A program made the translations under genes and the position numbers. The notes under the pieces were generated by a model. The model was given only the letters and a program-made list of their open reading frames with translations. It did not search any database and was not told the DNA's origin. This document shows positions 16,257 through 24,688 of a stretch of DNA of 33,281 nucleotides, piece by piece; position 1 is the stretch's first letter, and each line of letters starts with the position of its first letter. The stretch is taken from assembly GCF_000372805.1 (NCBI RefSeq), contig NZ_KB889887.1, positions 167-33,447 of the forward strand, written 5' to 3'. Source of the stretch: Marinobacter gelidimuriae. Lineage in GTDB: Bacteria; Pseudomonadota; Gammaproteobacteria; Pseudomonadales; Oleiphilaceae.

Positions 16257-16331
16257 AAACGGCATTCAGGCTGGCCAAAGGCACGGCTATACTGCCTTGC
16301 TGAATCCATTCCGCGTTTTCTGAGGTTATTC

Positions 16332-17231
16332 ATGTCCGGCAAAACCGTTGGCAGCGCCATCTTTCTGCTGGTGATCGGCAACGCCATGGCGTTGATTTCC
16401 GATGTTCTGATAAAACTGCTGGATCCCGGCGCGCCCATATTCCAGTTCGCCTTCCTGCGCTGCGTGCTAACTCTGCTGCTGCTGTTACCGCTGGCCAAAA
16501 AAATAGACCGCCGCCAGTTTTTTGCTGGCACCGGCATTCACGCCATCCGCGCCCATGTTCACCTGATTGGCATGCTGTGCATGATCATCGCCCTGGCCAA
16601 CCTGCCCCTGGCCACCGCCAACGCCGTATTCTACGCCGCGCCCATACTGGTGATGCTGTTATCAGTCGTCATCTTCCGCGAACGCCTCACACCCCTAAGC
16701 GTGATTGCCGTATTCAGCGGCTTTGCCGGCATTATCCTGATATTAAGACCCATAGACTTCACCTGGGCAGCGTTTGCGGCCCTGGGCTCGGCGTTTTCAC
16801 TGGCCATCAACGCCGTACTGGTGCGTAAACTGCCAAAGCAACAGACCACCGTGCACAAACTGGTCCTGAACTACCTGCTGATTATCCCGGCCGCCGGCGC
16901 ACTGGCCATCTGGGACTGGCAGCAAGGCTCACGCTGGAGCACCGACCTGGTCATCATCGCCGCCGGCTCCTCCCTGTTCATACTGGGTTACAACATCACC
17001 GTACTGCTGGCCTACCGCCAGGTAGACGCCAACCAGGTCACCAGCGCCGAATACACCGGCCTGATCTGGGCTGTCGCGATCGGCTGGATATGGTTCAACG
17101 AAGTCCCGGATTTATGGTTCCTGGCCGGCAGCCTGATGATCGTAATACCGCTAATCTTGATCGGCCTGACCCAAAGAAAAAAATACCCGGCAAGAGGCTT
17201 CAACCCAGCGCTGCGAAATTCAAAAAAATAG
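16332..17231 (+). CDS. EamA/DMT-superfamily transporter
   Basis: 299 aa with about ten hydrophobic helices in two five-helix EamA repeats, the usual form of drug/metabolite transporters that export or import small metabolites across the inner membrane. The first repeat runs roughly 5-135 (GSAIFLLVIGNAMALISDVL, ending FSGFAGIILILRPI), the second roughly 145-280 (starting AAFAALGSAFSLAINAVLVR). The ends of each half (ERLTPLSVIAVFSGFAG and NEVPDLWFLAGSLMIVIPL) are typical. The C-terminus is short and basic. GAGG lies upstream of the ATG. The direct repeat at 16229-16256 may regulate it. It shares a bidirectional terminator with the convergent lipoprotein gene. The substrate cannot be deduced. 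Confidence 0.85.
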   Translation: MSGKTVGSAIFLLVIGNAMALISDVLIKLLDPGAPIFQFAFLRCVLTLLLLLPLAKKIDRRQFFAGTGIHAIRAHVHLIGMLCMIIALANLPLATANAVFYAAPILVMLLSVVIFRERLTPLSVIAVFSGFAGIILILRPIDFTWAAFAALGSAFSLAINAVLVRKLPKQQTTVHKLVLNYLLIIPAAGALAIWDWQQGSRWSTDLVIIAAGSSLFILGYNITVLLAYRQVDANQVTSAEYTGLIWAVAIGWIWFNEVPDLWFLAGSLMIVIPLILIGLTQRKKYPARGFNPALRNSKK

Positions 17232-17270
17232 AGGCCGCAAGCGGCAGAGTGACGGGAAACTGGGGACAAA

Positions 17271-17302
17271 ACAAGACGGGCTGCATTTGCAGCCCGTCTT
17301 GT
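17271..17302. terminator. Bidirectional terminator between convergent genes
   Basis: A 14-bp perfect stem ACAAGACGGGCTGC / GCAGCCCGTCTTGT with an ATTT loop. A-rich DNA precedes it and T-rich DNA follows. It lies between the EamA gene (ends 17231) and the minus-strand lipoprotein (ends 17321) and can serve both. Confidence 0.85.
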
Positions 17303-17320
17303 TTATTCACTCTTCGCGAT

Positions 17321-17629
17321 TTACAGCGTGGCGTTATAATTGTAAGACTGCACCACTCCGTTGCCATCAAACGTGATAATCAGGTCTTCGGTTTTGTCGT
17401 CGCCAAACGCAGACCAGCGATACTTGCCGTAAGTCCAGGTGCGCTTACCGTCTTTCATACCGGTACGCCAAGGCTCACCGAACAACGCCTGCACTTCTGA
17501 GCGAGTGGTTTCGTTGACTGTAATCTGGTCAACATTGTGGGTGGCAAAATCCTGGCCCACAGATGCACAACCTGCAAACGTCAGGGTAGCGGCCATCAAC
17601 ACGGCTGCTGAGATTTTTTTCACAAACAT
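17321..17629 (-). CDS. Small SmpA/OmlA (BamE-like) lipoprotein
   Basis: 102 aa from the ATG at 17629, with GGAG upstream. The N-terminus is a lipoprotein signal with lipobox TFAGC (Cys21), so the mature protein is acylated and faces the periplasm. The rest fits a BamE/SmpA-OmlA-like small domain: QITVNETTRSEVQALFGEPW near the start, then YGKYRWSAFGDDKTEDLIIT and a final strand GVVQSYNYNATL. Family members bind outer-membrane assembly factors, but many paralogues have unknown roles. It is shorter and simpler than BamE proper, so it is probably a paralogue. A longer frame up to 17794 has no translation signal and was rejected. Confidence 0.8.
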   Translation of the reverse strand: MFVKKISAAVLMAATLTFAGCASVGQDFATHNVDQITVNETTRSEVQALFGEPWRTGMKDGKRTWTYGKYRWSAFGDDKTEDLIITFDGNGVVQSYNYNATL

Positions 17630-17796
17630 CGCCTTCACTCCTGTGGAAACTGCTCTGCATTTTTCGACCTGTATTATAGCGCCAATCGGGTGACAGAAAA
17701 AACAAACCCAACCATAATACCTGCAAGAACCCATTATAAACTGGGGTAGGCTCACCCGCTCTGCGGGCCTGTCATCCAGCATGGAGAGATTCACCT

Positions 17797-18123
17797 TTGC
17801 CTGTAGAAGAACCCGGAAGCCTGCTTATCGCCACTGTCGCCTTCAGTGCGCTGGTTGCGACCGTGGTGCTGATTCATCACAAAGTGCTGGTGCGGTTGAG
17901 CAGCGTACTGGGGAAAAGGGGTAATCATCACCATTTCCGCCTGATTGTGACCGTGCTGGGGGTTCTGGCCGCTCATGCTCTGGAAGTATGGATTTTGCCA
18001 TAGCGTACTTTGCTATGCACCATACCCTGGGCTGGGGGCTGCTGGTTGGTAACTTTAACGGCACCCTTCTGGACTGCGTCTTTCCTGTTTATGAAAATGC
18101 AGCGTTACTGGCCACGGCGTTAA
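17797..18123 (+). pseudogene. Two-transmembrane ion channel, internally deleted and frameshifted
   Basis: The first part starts at TTG 17797 behind GGAGAG and gives a membrane helix (LLIATVAFSALVATVVLIHH) and a second hydrophobic segment (LIVTVLGVLAAHALEVW). Frame then shifts near 17995 to AIAYFAMHHTLGWGLLVGNF and NGTLLDCV. A third frame gives a C-terminal SFLFMKMQRYWPRR ending in TAA at 18121-18123. The pieces match small two-helix ion-channel-like proteins, in which the selectivity filter (a TxGFGD-like motif) and last helix lie between DCV and the C-terminal KMQR. That whole section is missing, so no channel can form. It lies just upstream of ompW, whose FNR-type box follows it by 24 bases. 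Confidence 0.65.
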
Positions 18124-18147
18124 AACACCCCGCAATACATTCATTAC

Positions 18148-18161
18148 TTGAGCTGAATCAA
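18148..18161. promoter_or_regulatory. FNR/Anr-type box upstream of ompW
   Basis: TTGAGCTGAATCAA matches the TTGAT-N4-ATCAA consensus at 9 of 10 fixed positions. Its centre is about 70 bases before the ompW ATG. A class II site at -41.5 would give a start near 18196 and a 28-base leader. OmpW genes are known FNR targets in other gammaproteobacteria. Confidence 0.6.
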
Positions 18162-18223
18162 GATTGCTTTTTTAACAACCATTACTCTTACAGCCAATAC
18201 GAATCGAACCTTGGAGATTTACT

Positions 18224-18910
18224 ATGTCCCATACTTTCAAAATTGGTATTTTAGCTGCGGCCGTAATGGCGGTTGCACCGGCTGCTCAGGCTTTTGAAGC
18301 GGGTGATTTTATTGTTCGTGCTGGTGCTGCTCAGGTTGCACCGGATGCGTCCAGTGAGAAGCTTAGAGTTGGTGGCGCTCCTTTGCTTGGCCTCGCCGAC
18401 GCTCGCGTTGATGTTGATGACAACACCCAGTTAGGTATTCGCGCGACCTACATGTTCACCAGTAATATTGGTCTCGGTCTTTTGGCGGCAACGCCTTTCA
18501 AACACAATATTAGCGGTGCAGGCGATCTTGCTGCACTTGGCAAGCTGGCTGAAATCAAGCACCTGCCACCCACTCTGACGCTACAGTACTACCCGATGCA
18601 CAGTTCATCGGCCTTTCAGCCATACGCGGGTGTTGGTGTGAACTACACCACTTTTTTTGAAGAAAAAGTAACCTCAGATTTCGCAGCACTGGCGGGAGCC
18701 GATATCAAGCTGGACGACAGTGTAGGCGTTGCTGCTGAAGTAGGATTTGACTACATGTTGAGTGACAATTTTGGTTTGAACGCTGCGGTATGGTGGGCTG
18801 ACATAAATACCGATACACAGATTACACTTGCCGACGGAACGAAAGTCGATGAGTTCGAAGTCGAAATCGACCCGATGGTCTACATGGTAGGTTTCACCTA
18901 CAAGTTCTGA
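18224..18910 (+). CDS. ompW: OmpW-family outer membrane protein
   Basis: 228 aa. A signal peptide of about 23 residues ends AAQA, followed by the mature start FEAGDFIVRAGAAQVAPDAS, characteristic of OmpW. The family forms small eight-stranded beta-barrels with a hydrophobic channel and is linked to uptake of small hydrophobic compounds and stress survival. Alternating beta strands continue to the C-terminal Phe (MVYMVGFTYKF), the usual outer-membrane insertion signal. The motif HLPPTLTLQYYPMHSSSAFQ matches the PPTL-type region in OmpW. GGAG lies before the ATG. An FNR-type box upstream suggests oxygen-responsive control, and a strong terminator lies downstream. Confidence 0.93.
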   Translation: MSHTFKIGILAAAVMAVAPAAQAFEAGDFIVRAGAAQVAPDASSEKLRVGGAPLLGLADARVDVDDNTQLGIRATYMFTSNIGLGLLAATPFKHNISGAGDLAALGKLAEIKHLPPTLTLQYYPMHSSSAFQPYAGVGVNYTTFFEEKVTSDFAALAGADIKLDDSVGVAAEVGFDYMLSDNFGLNAAVWWADINTDTQITLADGTKVDEFEVEIDPMVYMVGFTYKF

Positions 18911-18969
18911 TCCCTTACGAATAACCTGCTGAGCAGCTGGCCCAGCACACTCTGAACGCACTACCTTTT

Positions 18970-19002
18970 ACGGGGCCCTGTTTTTACACGGCCCCGTTTT
19001 TT
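18970..19002 (+). terminator. Rho-independent terminator of ompW
   Basis: Stem ACGGGGCC (18970-18977) / GGCCCCGT (18990-18997) with a 12-base loop and a T tract to 19002. It lies 60 bases after the ompW stop. Confidence 0.8.
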
Positions 19003-19022
19003 ATTTTCAAATTCTGAACAAA

Positions 19023-19050
19023 AAAATGCGGAGCCGAAGCTCCGCATTTT
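19023..19050. terminator. Bidirectional terminator serving rhlE
   Basis: AAAATGCGGAGC / GCTCCGCATTTT, 12 bp, with a CGAA tetraloop, A-rich on the left and T-rich on the right. It ends 30 bases from the rhlE stop on the minus strand and also backs up the ompW terminator. Confidence 0.85.
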
Positions 19051-19079
19051 TTAACCTGCTACCTCAAGCCTGTATGGCT

Positions 19080-20387
<1,308 letters not shown>

Positions 20388-20701
20388 AATAGATTAACTC
20401 TTGATTGTTCTGCCTCCACGAACACCGTTGTGGGCGAATGCGGGCAGATGCCATGAGGATTCATGGAATAAAAAACGACTACGGTCACACGCCGTTAACG
20501 GGGTGACGTCCTCTGACAGGTCGTATGGATGGTTCGCACGTGGGCTTTACGCCTGAAATTGCGGAATCCCTAGAGGCAGGATGGCGCAGACAGTAACAGA
20601 GGGCTTTGGCATACGCCATAGGTGATTGCCATAAAGCCGGGACGCAGGGCGCTTTCCACAAGATCGCACAAAATGAAACGATGTCTTAACTGGCAGGCGA
20701 G
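20388..20701. other. Intergenic region upstream of rhlE
   Basis: About 310 bases between rhlE and the downstream end of the membrane protein gene, both on the minus strand. It probably contains the rhlE promoter and a long leader. A CCGTTAACGG palindrome at 20492-20501 and an A/T-rich run (20468-20474) were noted. No ORF with a translation signal, tRNA or clear terminator was found. Confidence 0.4.
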
Positions 20702-22060
20702 CTACGCCAGAACGAGCGTCAGGCCGGCCGCCAGCGCACTGGCGACGGTTAATCCCGACAGCGCCAAGCTGAGGCTCCAGCGCAATGATGCGTCTACCGC
20801 CTTGTAACCGGTTAAGCGCTCCATAATCAGCGCGTTAGCGGCAAACGGTGTACCAAAGGCGGTAATTCCCCAACCGGTTACCATGGCAAAGCCCAAACCC
20901 ACCAGAGCGTTTTCCGGCCACACGGCACCCAGAATACCGCCTGCCAGGGTGCCGATAACAATCGGGTTTACGCCGCCCAGTCCGGCGATGAAAAACACCC
21001 AAGGCACGGCCGCGGCCAGCACCGGCCAAAGCCAGTCGGGCACGTTCAAATCACCACTAATCTGGCCCAGCACTGCGGCGCTGATGACAGCACCAATAAA
21101 CGCCGAGCCGCCCACAATCGCCAGCTCGTTACTGACGTTAGCCATACTCACCAGGGGCGGGTTGGTTCGGCGGCTCCATGCCAGAAGCCTGGCACCTATG
21201 ACCGCGCCCATACAACTGAGCGTAACGGCGTAGGCATAGCTGAGCTGAAACTGATGGCTAAGCAAGAAAACACCGGCACAAATTGCCAAAATCAAGGCGC
21301 AGAATCGAAACCAGGGTGCTAGGCCAGTGTCGCTCACACCACTGCGAGTAGTGGCACGAGAAGTGGCGCTGGCGCCAAAAACCTCAACCTTAACGAGTTC
21401 TATTTCAGATTCTGGCTCAGGTTCGCACCAGATCAACCCGGAAAACAGCAAAACTATGGAAAAAGGAATGGTGAGCATCAGTAACTGAAGGCTGCCAAGG
21501 CCCGGCAGCAAAGTCAGTGTTAGCACCACAGAAATCGACAGCGGCGAAAAAGTAGGCGATACACCAAAGCCCCTGAGCACGGCACGTGTGGCGTTGCGGG
21601 TAGACGGGGAATCGCCGTTGCTGCGAATACGTTCGCCCACCACACTTCCGACCACCGCTACCGAACCAAAATTGAGCGGTATCGACACCATAGCGGTACC
21701 AAAGGCCAGGCTGAGATAACGCACCCGTGGCCGCCCGCCAAAAAGACTGGCCGAAATTCTTTGCAAATCTGAAGTACGGCCCAGCACCGACGATAGCAGC
21801 ATAACTGCCAGCACCAAACCAGCCAGGCGGCTCATATTCTCCGCCGCTGCCGCAATCATGCCCGGGTCGCGGCCCAGAGCAAACGCCAACGCAAAACCCG
21901 CCACTAGAAAAACCACCTTGGGTACCAGGCGCATATCCCGCCAACCCAGAATAACCGCCAGGCTGACCGCTGCAGCGCCCAAACCGGCCGTGCCGGGAAG
22001 CAATGCCAGAATGGCGGCAATCAACGCAAGGTAAGCAAGAGCAGAACGTATCAGCAGCAA
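20702..22060 (-). CDS. Large integral membrane protein, probable ion/organic-acid transporter
   Basis: 452 aa with about 11-13 hydrophobic helices. The layout resembles the ion-transporter superfamily (CitMHS/ArsB/NhaD-like): a first half with conserved-looking loops (FGTAMVSIPLNFGSVAVVGS and GFGVSPTFSPLSISVV), a charged cytoplasmic linker of about 45 residues (CEPEPESEIELVKVEVF), and a second half with GLGGVNPIVIGTLAGGILG and GWGITAFGTPFAANALI. Such paired Gly/Pro/Asn-rich hairpins are what substrate-binding re-entrant loops look like. I do not recognise the exact family and assign no substrate. The start at 22060 is a TTG with a weak ribosome site, so the true start may differ slightly. It appears to be a single gene. 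Confidence 0.7.
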   Translation of the reverse strand: MLLIRSALAYLALIAAILALLPGTAGLGAAAVSLAVILGWRDMRLVPKVVFLVAGFALAFALGRDPGMIAAAAENMSRLAGLVLAVMLLSSVLGRTSDLQRISASLFGGRPRVRYLSLAFGTAMVSIPLNFGSVAVVGSVVGERIRSNGDSPSTRNATRAVLRGFGVSPTFSPLSISVVLTLTLLPGLGSLQLLMLTIPFSIVLLFSGLIWCEPEPESEIELVKVEVFGASATSRATTRSGVSDTGLAPWFRFCALILAICAGVFLLSHQFQLSYAYAVTLSCMGAVIGARLLAWSRRTNPPLVSMANVSNELAIVGGSAFIGAVISAAVLGQISGDLNVPDWLWPVLAAAVPWVFFIAGLGGVNPIVIGTLAGGILGAVWPENALVGLGFAMVTGWGITAFGTPFAANALIMERLTGYKAVDASLRWSLSLALSGLTVASALAAGLTLVLA

Positions 22061-22161
22061 GGGAGCGCGTCTCTGAATAGCAGGGGCGAGTATATTAGGC
22101 GCCCGGAACCCTGCCAGGTATCAGCCATTATGAGCATTCCCGTGTTTTGCTCCGGGCTTTA

Positions 22162-22620
22162 TCAATCCGCAGTGGCGGCTCGGGCAAAATTCTTCAGCGC
22201 GGCCTCCACTTTCGCCAATACGGGATCACAACCTTCGATAGCATGGCGGATTTTCAGATATTGCGGATCGTTATAGCCAAGCCAGACCTGGCCATTCTCG
22301 TCCTCCCAGATCAGCGCTTTCTGGGGCAAATCCACAGCGACGGTTTGTGAGCATTGCATCAGTGGCGTACCCACTTTTGGGTTACCAAAAATCACCAGCT
22401 CGGTGGGCCGTAATTCCATGTTGACCGATTCAGCACCGGCTGCGTGATTGATGCGGTTCATGATGGTCATGCCGTTCTTACTCAAAGCCGCTTCCAGTCT
22501 ATCGGCCGTCGCCGCTACGCTATGATTGCTTTTCACCATAATCAAACCGTCTGCGGCCAAAGCCACGCCAGAACTCAACAAGAAGAGGAAAGGCAAAACA
22601 ATCTTTCTGAACGCGCTCAT
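22162..22620 (-). CDS. DUF302 family periplasmic protein
   Basis: 152 aa. A signal peptide of about 22 residues (IVLPFLFLLSSGVALAADG) suggests export. The mature part is a DUF302 domain: MVKSNHSVAATADRLEAAL, TELVIFGNPKVGTPLMQ and WEDENGQVWLGYNDPQYL are its recognisable blocks. The domain's biochemical role is not established. The start lies 12 bases after the stop of the EncFtn-type gene on the same strand, with GAGGAGC upstream of its ATG, so the two are probably one transcript with DUF302 second. A role tied to iron or redox stress is suggested by that neighbour only. Confidence 0.85.
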   Translation of the reverse strand: MSAFRKIVLPFLFLLSSGVALAADGLIMVKSNHSVAATADRLEAALSKNGMTIMNRINHAAGAESVNMELRPTELVIFGNPKVGTPLMQCSQTVAVDLPQKALIWEDENGQVWLGYNDPQYLKIRHAIEGCDPVLAKVEAALKNFARAATAD

Positions 22621-22632
22621 GGAGCTCCTCGC

Positions 22633-22923
22633 TTATCCGTGATCAGCTATAGAGCCGTCGGTGAACAAAAATTCCCGCAGGTACTTGTCCATGGTCGGGT
22701 CTTTACGCCGAATCCATTCCAGCACCATCGCAGCGTGCTCTTTTTCTTCATCGCGGTTGTGCGCCAGAATGGCTTTGAGCTCCGCGTCTTTGCAGGAATC
22801 TACACGCTGGTTGTACCAGTCAACGGCTTCAAATTCTTCCATTAACGAGCTGACGGCCCGGTGCATGTCCCGCGTTTCATCTGACAATTCGCCAACCGGT
22901 TCGTGGTAGCTGTCATTCGCCAT
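22633..22923 (-). CDS. Encapsulated-ferritin-type (EncFtn) iron-oxidising protein, no encapsulin neighbour
   Basis: 96 aa from the ATG at 22923, preceded by GAGGAAC. The sequence closely follows the EncFtn family (HRAVSSLMEEFEAVDWYNQR and ILAHNRDEEKEHAAMVLEW). These proteins form a ferroxidase-active annular decamer. By position, Glu30, Glu60 and His63 match the metal ligands Glu32, Glu62 and His65 of the Rhodospirillum rubrum protein, and Trp36 is also kept. The protein ends FTDGSIADHG, without the C-terminal extension carrying the encapsulin-targeting peptide. No encapsulin gene lies beside it; a DUF302 gene follows instead. The longer frame up to 23025 adds unrelated residues and has no ribosome site. 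It may act free in the cytoplasm. Confidence 0.85.
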   Translation of the reverse strand: MANDSYHEPVGELSDETRDMHRAVSSLMEEFEAVDWYNQRVDSCKDAELKAILAHNRDEEKEHAAMVLEWIRRKDPTMDKYLREFLFTDGSIADHG

Positions 22924-23037
22924 AATGTGTTCCTCATCGTTGTGTTGTGAATAGCAAAAAGCCCCGTTACGCCATGCTGCGATTAGCATAAAAGGACCTT
23001 TTGAACATAGCTGATAACAGCTCATTTAGACAGGCGG

Positions 23038-23658
23038 TCAGCCGCGAAAGCCCTTACCCACCAGATAGACCTCCCGCGAGCGGGCACGGGAAGAATCCGG
23101 TTTGCGCACCACCACCTTGTCGAACTGTTCGCGCACGGCTTTCACGTAGCCGTCATAACCTCCGCCGTGGAATACTTTGGCGACGAAACTGCCTTTGGGT
23201 TTTAGCACCTGGCTGGCCATATCCAGCGCCAGCTCAATCAGGTACATAGACGCAGCCTGGTCCGCCGCGTTTACGCCGCTGATGTTGGGCGCCATATCTG
23301 AAATCACCACGTCGACTTTTGCATCGCCCAGTACCGCCATGATTTCCTCAAAAACAGCGTTCTCGGTAAAATCGCCCTGAATAAACTTGACACCGGCAAC
23401 GGCGTCCATGGGCAGAATGTCCGAGGCTATTACCCGACCTTTATGCCCCACCAGGTCGGTGGCCACCTGGGACCAACCGCCAGGTGCAGAACCCAGGTCC
23501 ATCACCGTCATGGTGGGTTGGATGAGCTTGTCTTTGGCGTTAATTTCAAGAAGTTTGTAGCTGGCACGGGAGCGGTAGCCATCCATTTGCGCTTTTTTCA
23601 CGAATGGATCGTTAACGTGCTCCTCCAGCCAGCGGCTACTGCTTTTTGATCGGGCCAT
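23038..23658 (-). CDS. rlmE: 23S rRNA 2'-O-ribose methyltransferase RlmE (FtsJ/RrmJ)
   Basis: 206 aa. It methylates U2552 in the A loop of 23S rRNA on the large subunit, using SAM. The catalytic tetrad K-D-K-E is present: Lys35 (RASYKLLEI), Asp121 ([12 protein letters not shown]), Lys161 ([10 protein letters not shown]) and Glu196 ([11 protein letters not shown]). The SAM-binding loop is [13 protein letters not shown] (54-66). In E. coli, ftsJ is heat-shock induced and sits before ftsH. Here the next gene on the strand is the EncFtn-type gene, so the usual ftsH linkage is not seen in this window. The start [15 protein letters not shown] has a purine-rich site (AAAGAGACG) upstream. Confidence 0.95.
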   Translation of the reverse strand: MARSKSSSRWLEEHVNDPFVKKAQMDGYRSRASYKLLEINAKDKLIQPTMTVMDLGSAPGGWSQVATDLVGHKGRVIASDILPMDAVAGVKFIQGDFTENAVFEEIMAVLGDAKVDVVISDMAPNISGVNAADQAASMYLIELALDMASQVLKPKGSFVAKVFHGGGYDGYVKAVREQFDKVVVRKPDSSRARSREVYLVGKGFRG

Positions 23659-23869
23659 AGCGTCTCTTTGTTAACCGAACGATCGTGGCTCTTCATGAGT
23701 TCGGTTGTTAGTCGGGTTATTAGTCGCACCATTGTACGCCGAGGGCCAGGGCGCCGCAAAAGCGCCCCGCGCGTCGGCACCAGCGCACTGACAGCAAACC
23801 GGCAGCCACGTACAATAACCCCAATGATTAGCCGCTCATTAGCTCTGCACACACTACCGGGACATAACC

Positions 23870-24646
23870 GTGAAGCTGGACGACATCAAAAAACTGCAGC
23901 AAAAAAAATATCGCCAGGCTTTCGGACACTATCTGGTGGAGGGCGAGCATCTGGTGCTGGAGCTGCAGAAAGCCGCAAGCACCCAGCCAGCCTTAACGTC
24001 TTCAGAACTTTACGTGACGGCGGCTTATGAGCACTGGCAAAGCCCGTTCACAACGCACCTGATCGGCGAACGCCAGATGGCGCGGCTCGCCGATACCCAA
24101 ACGCCCCAGGGTATTTTGGCGATAGTGCCCATAATAGCGCCTGAAGTGACGCCGATAGTCACGCCCATGGCCCAGTCGCAAGAACGGCCAGCCATTAATA
24201 CACAGCACAGCCCTGAAAAAGCCATTTATCTGCACGAAGTGCAGGACCCAGGTAATTTGGGCACCATTTTACGCACCTTGGCCTGGTTCGGCGGTTTTCG
24301 CTGCCTGCTCAGCCCCGGCAGCGTTGACCCTTACAATCCAAAAGTGGTGCGTGCCAGCATGGGCGCGATATTTCATCTGCCGCTGGAAACCGATGTTGAG
24401 CTAGCCAGCCTGAGCGAGCGATTTCACCGTCTGGCTTGCCTCGACTTGAATGGCCGCAGCTTAACCGAGCCCGGCTTTGCCGATCACGACTGCTATTTGT
24501 TTGGCAACGAAGCCCGCGGCATTCCGGCTCAGGCCCTCGATGAACTGAACGCCACTGCCTACACCATAAATGGCAAAGGCCAGATTGAATCTCTCAATCT
24601 GGCCTCGGCGGTCAACATTTGCAGCTGGGAGCTGATGCGCAGCTGA
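23870..24646 (+). CDS. SpoU/TrmH-family RNA 2'-O-methyltransferase
   Basis: 258 aa from GTG 23870. A short substrate-binding N-terminal domain (KKYRQAFGHYLVEGEHLVLE) precedes a SPOUT methyltransferase domain from about residue 115. The three SpoU motifs are visible: PGNLGTILRTLAWFG (127-141), LFGNEARGIP (210-219) and ESLNLASAVNICSWE (240-254). These bind SAM in the trefoil knot and supply the catalytic Arg135. Members modify tRNA G18 or rRNA such as G2251. This protein resembles the general RNA methyltransferase group with the N-terminal KxxxYxxxxGxYLVEG pattern, so the target is uncertain. It is divergent from rlmE, with about 210 bases between them that could hold both promoters. Confidence 0.87.
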   Translation: MKLDDIKKLQQKKYRQAFGHYLVEGEHLVLELQKAASTQPALTSSELYVTAAYEHWQSPFTTHLIGERQMARLADTQTPQGILAIVPIIAPEVTPIVTPMAQSQERPAINTQHSPEKAIYLHEVQDPGNLGTILRTLAWFGGFRCLLSPGSVDPYNPKVVRASMGAIFHLPLETDVELASLSERFHRLACLDLNGRSLTEPGFADHDCYLFGNEARGIPAQALDELNATAYTINGKGQIESLNLASAVNICSWELMRS

Positions 24647-24688
24647 TTATTTAGCAGCGATTGCGCGTCAGCAAATGCTCTTCAACAC

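Noticed and set aside
20388..20701. Candidate tRNA or small RNA in the region upstream of rhlE
   Set aside because: No cloverleaf or clear promoter-terminator pair was visible; only a short palindrome was seen.
22924..23025. N-terminal extension of the EncFtn-type protein to 23025
   Set aside because: The extra residues do not resemble the family, while ATG 22923 has a good GAGGAA site and gives the family start.
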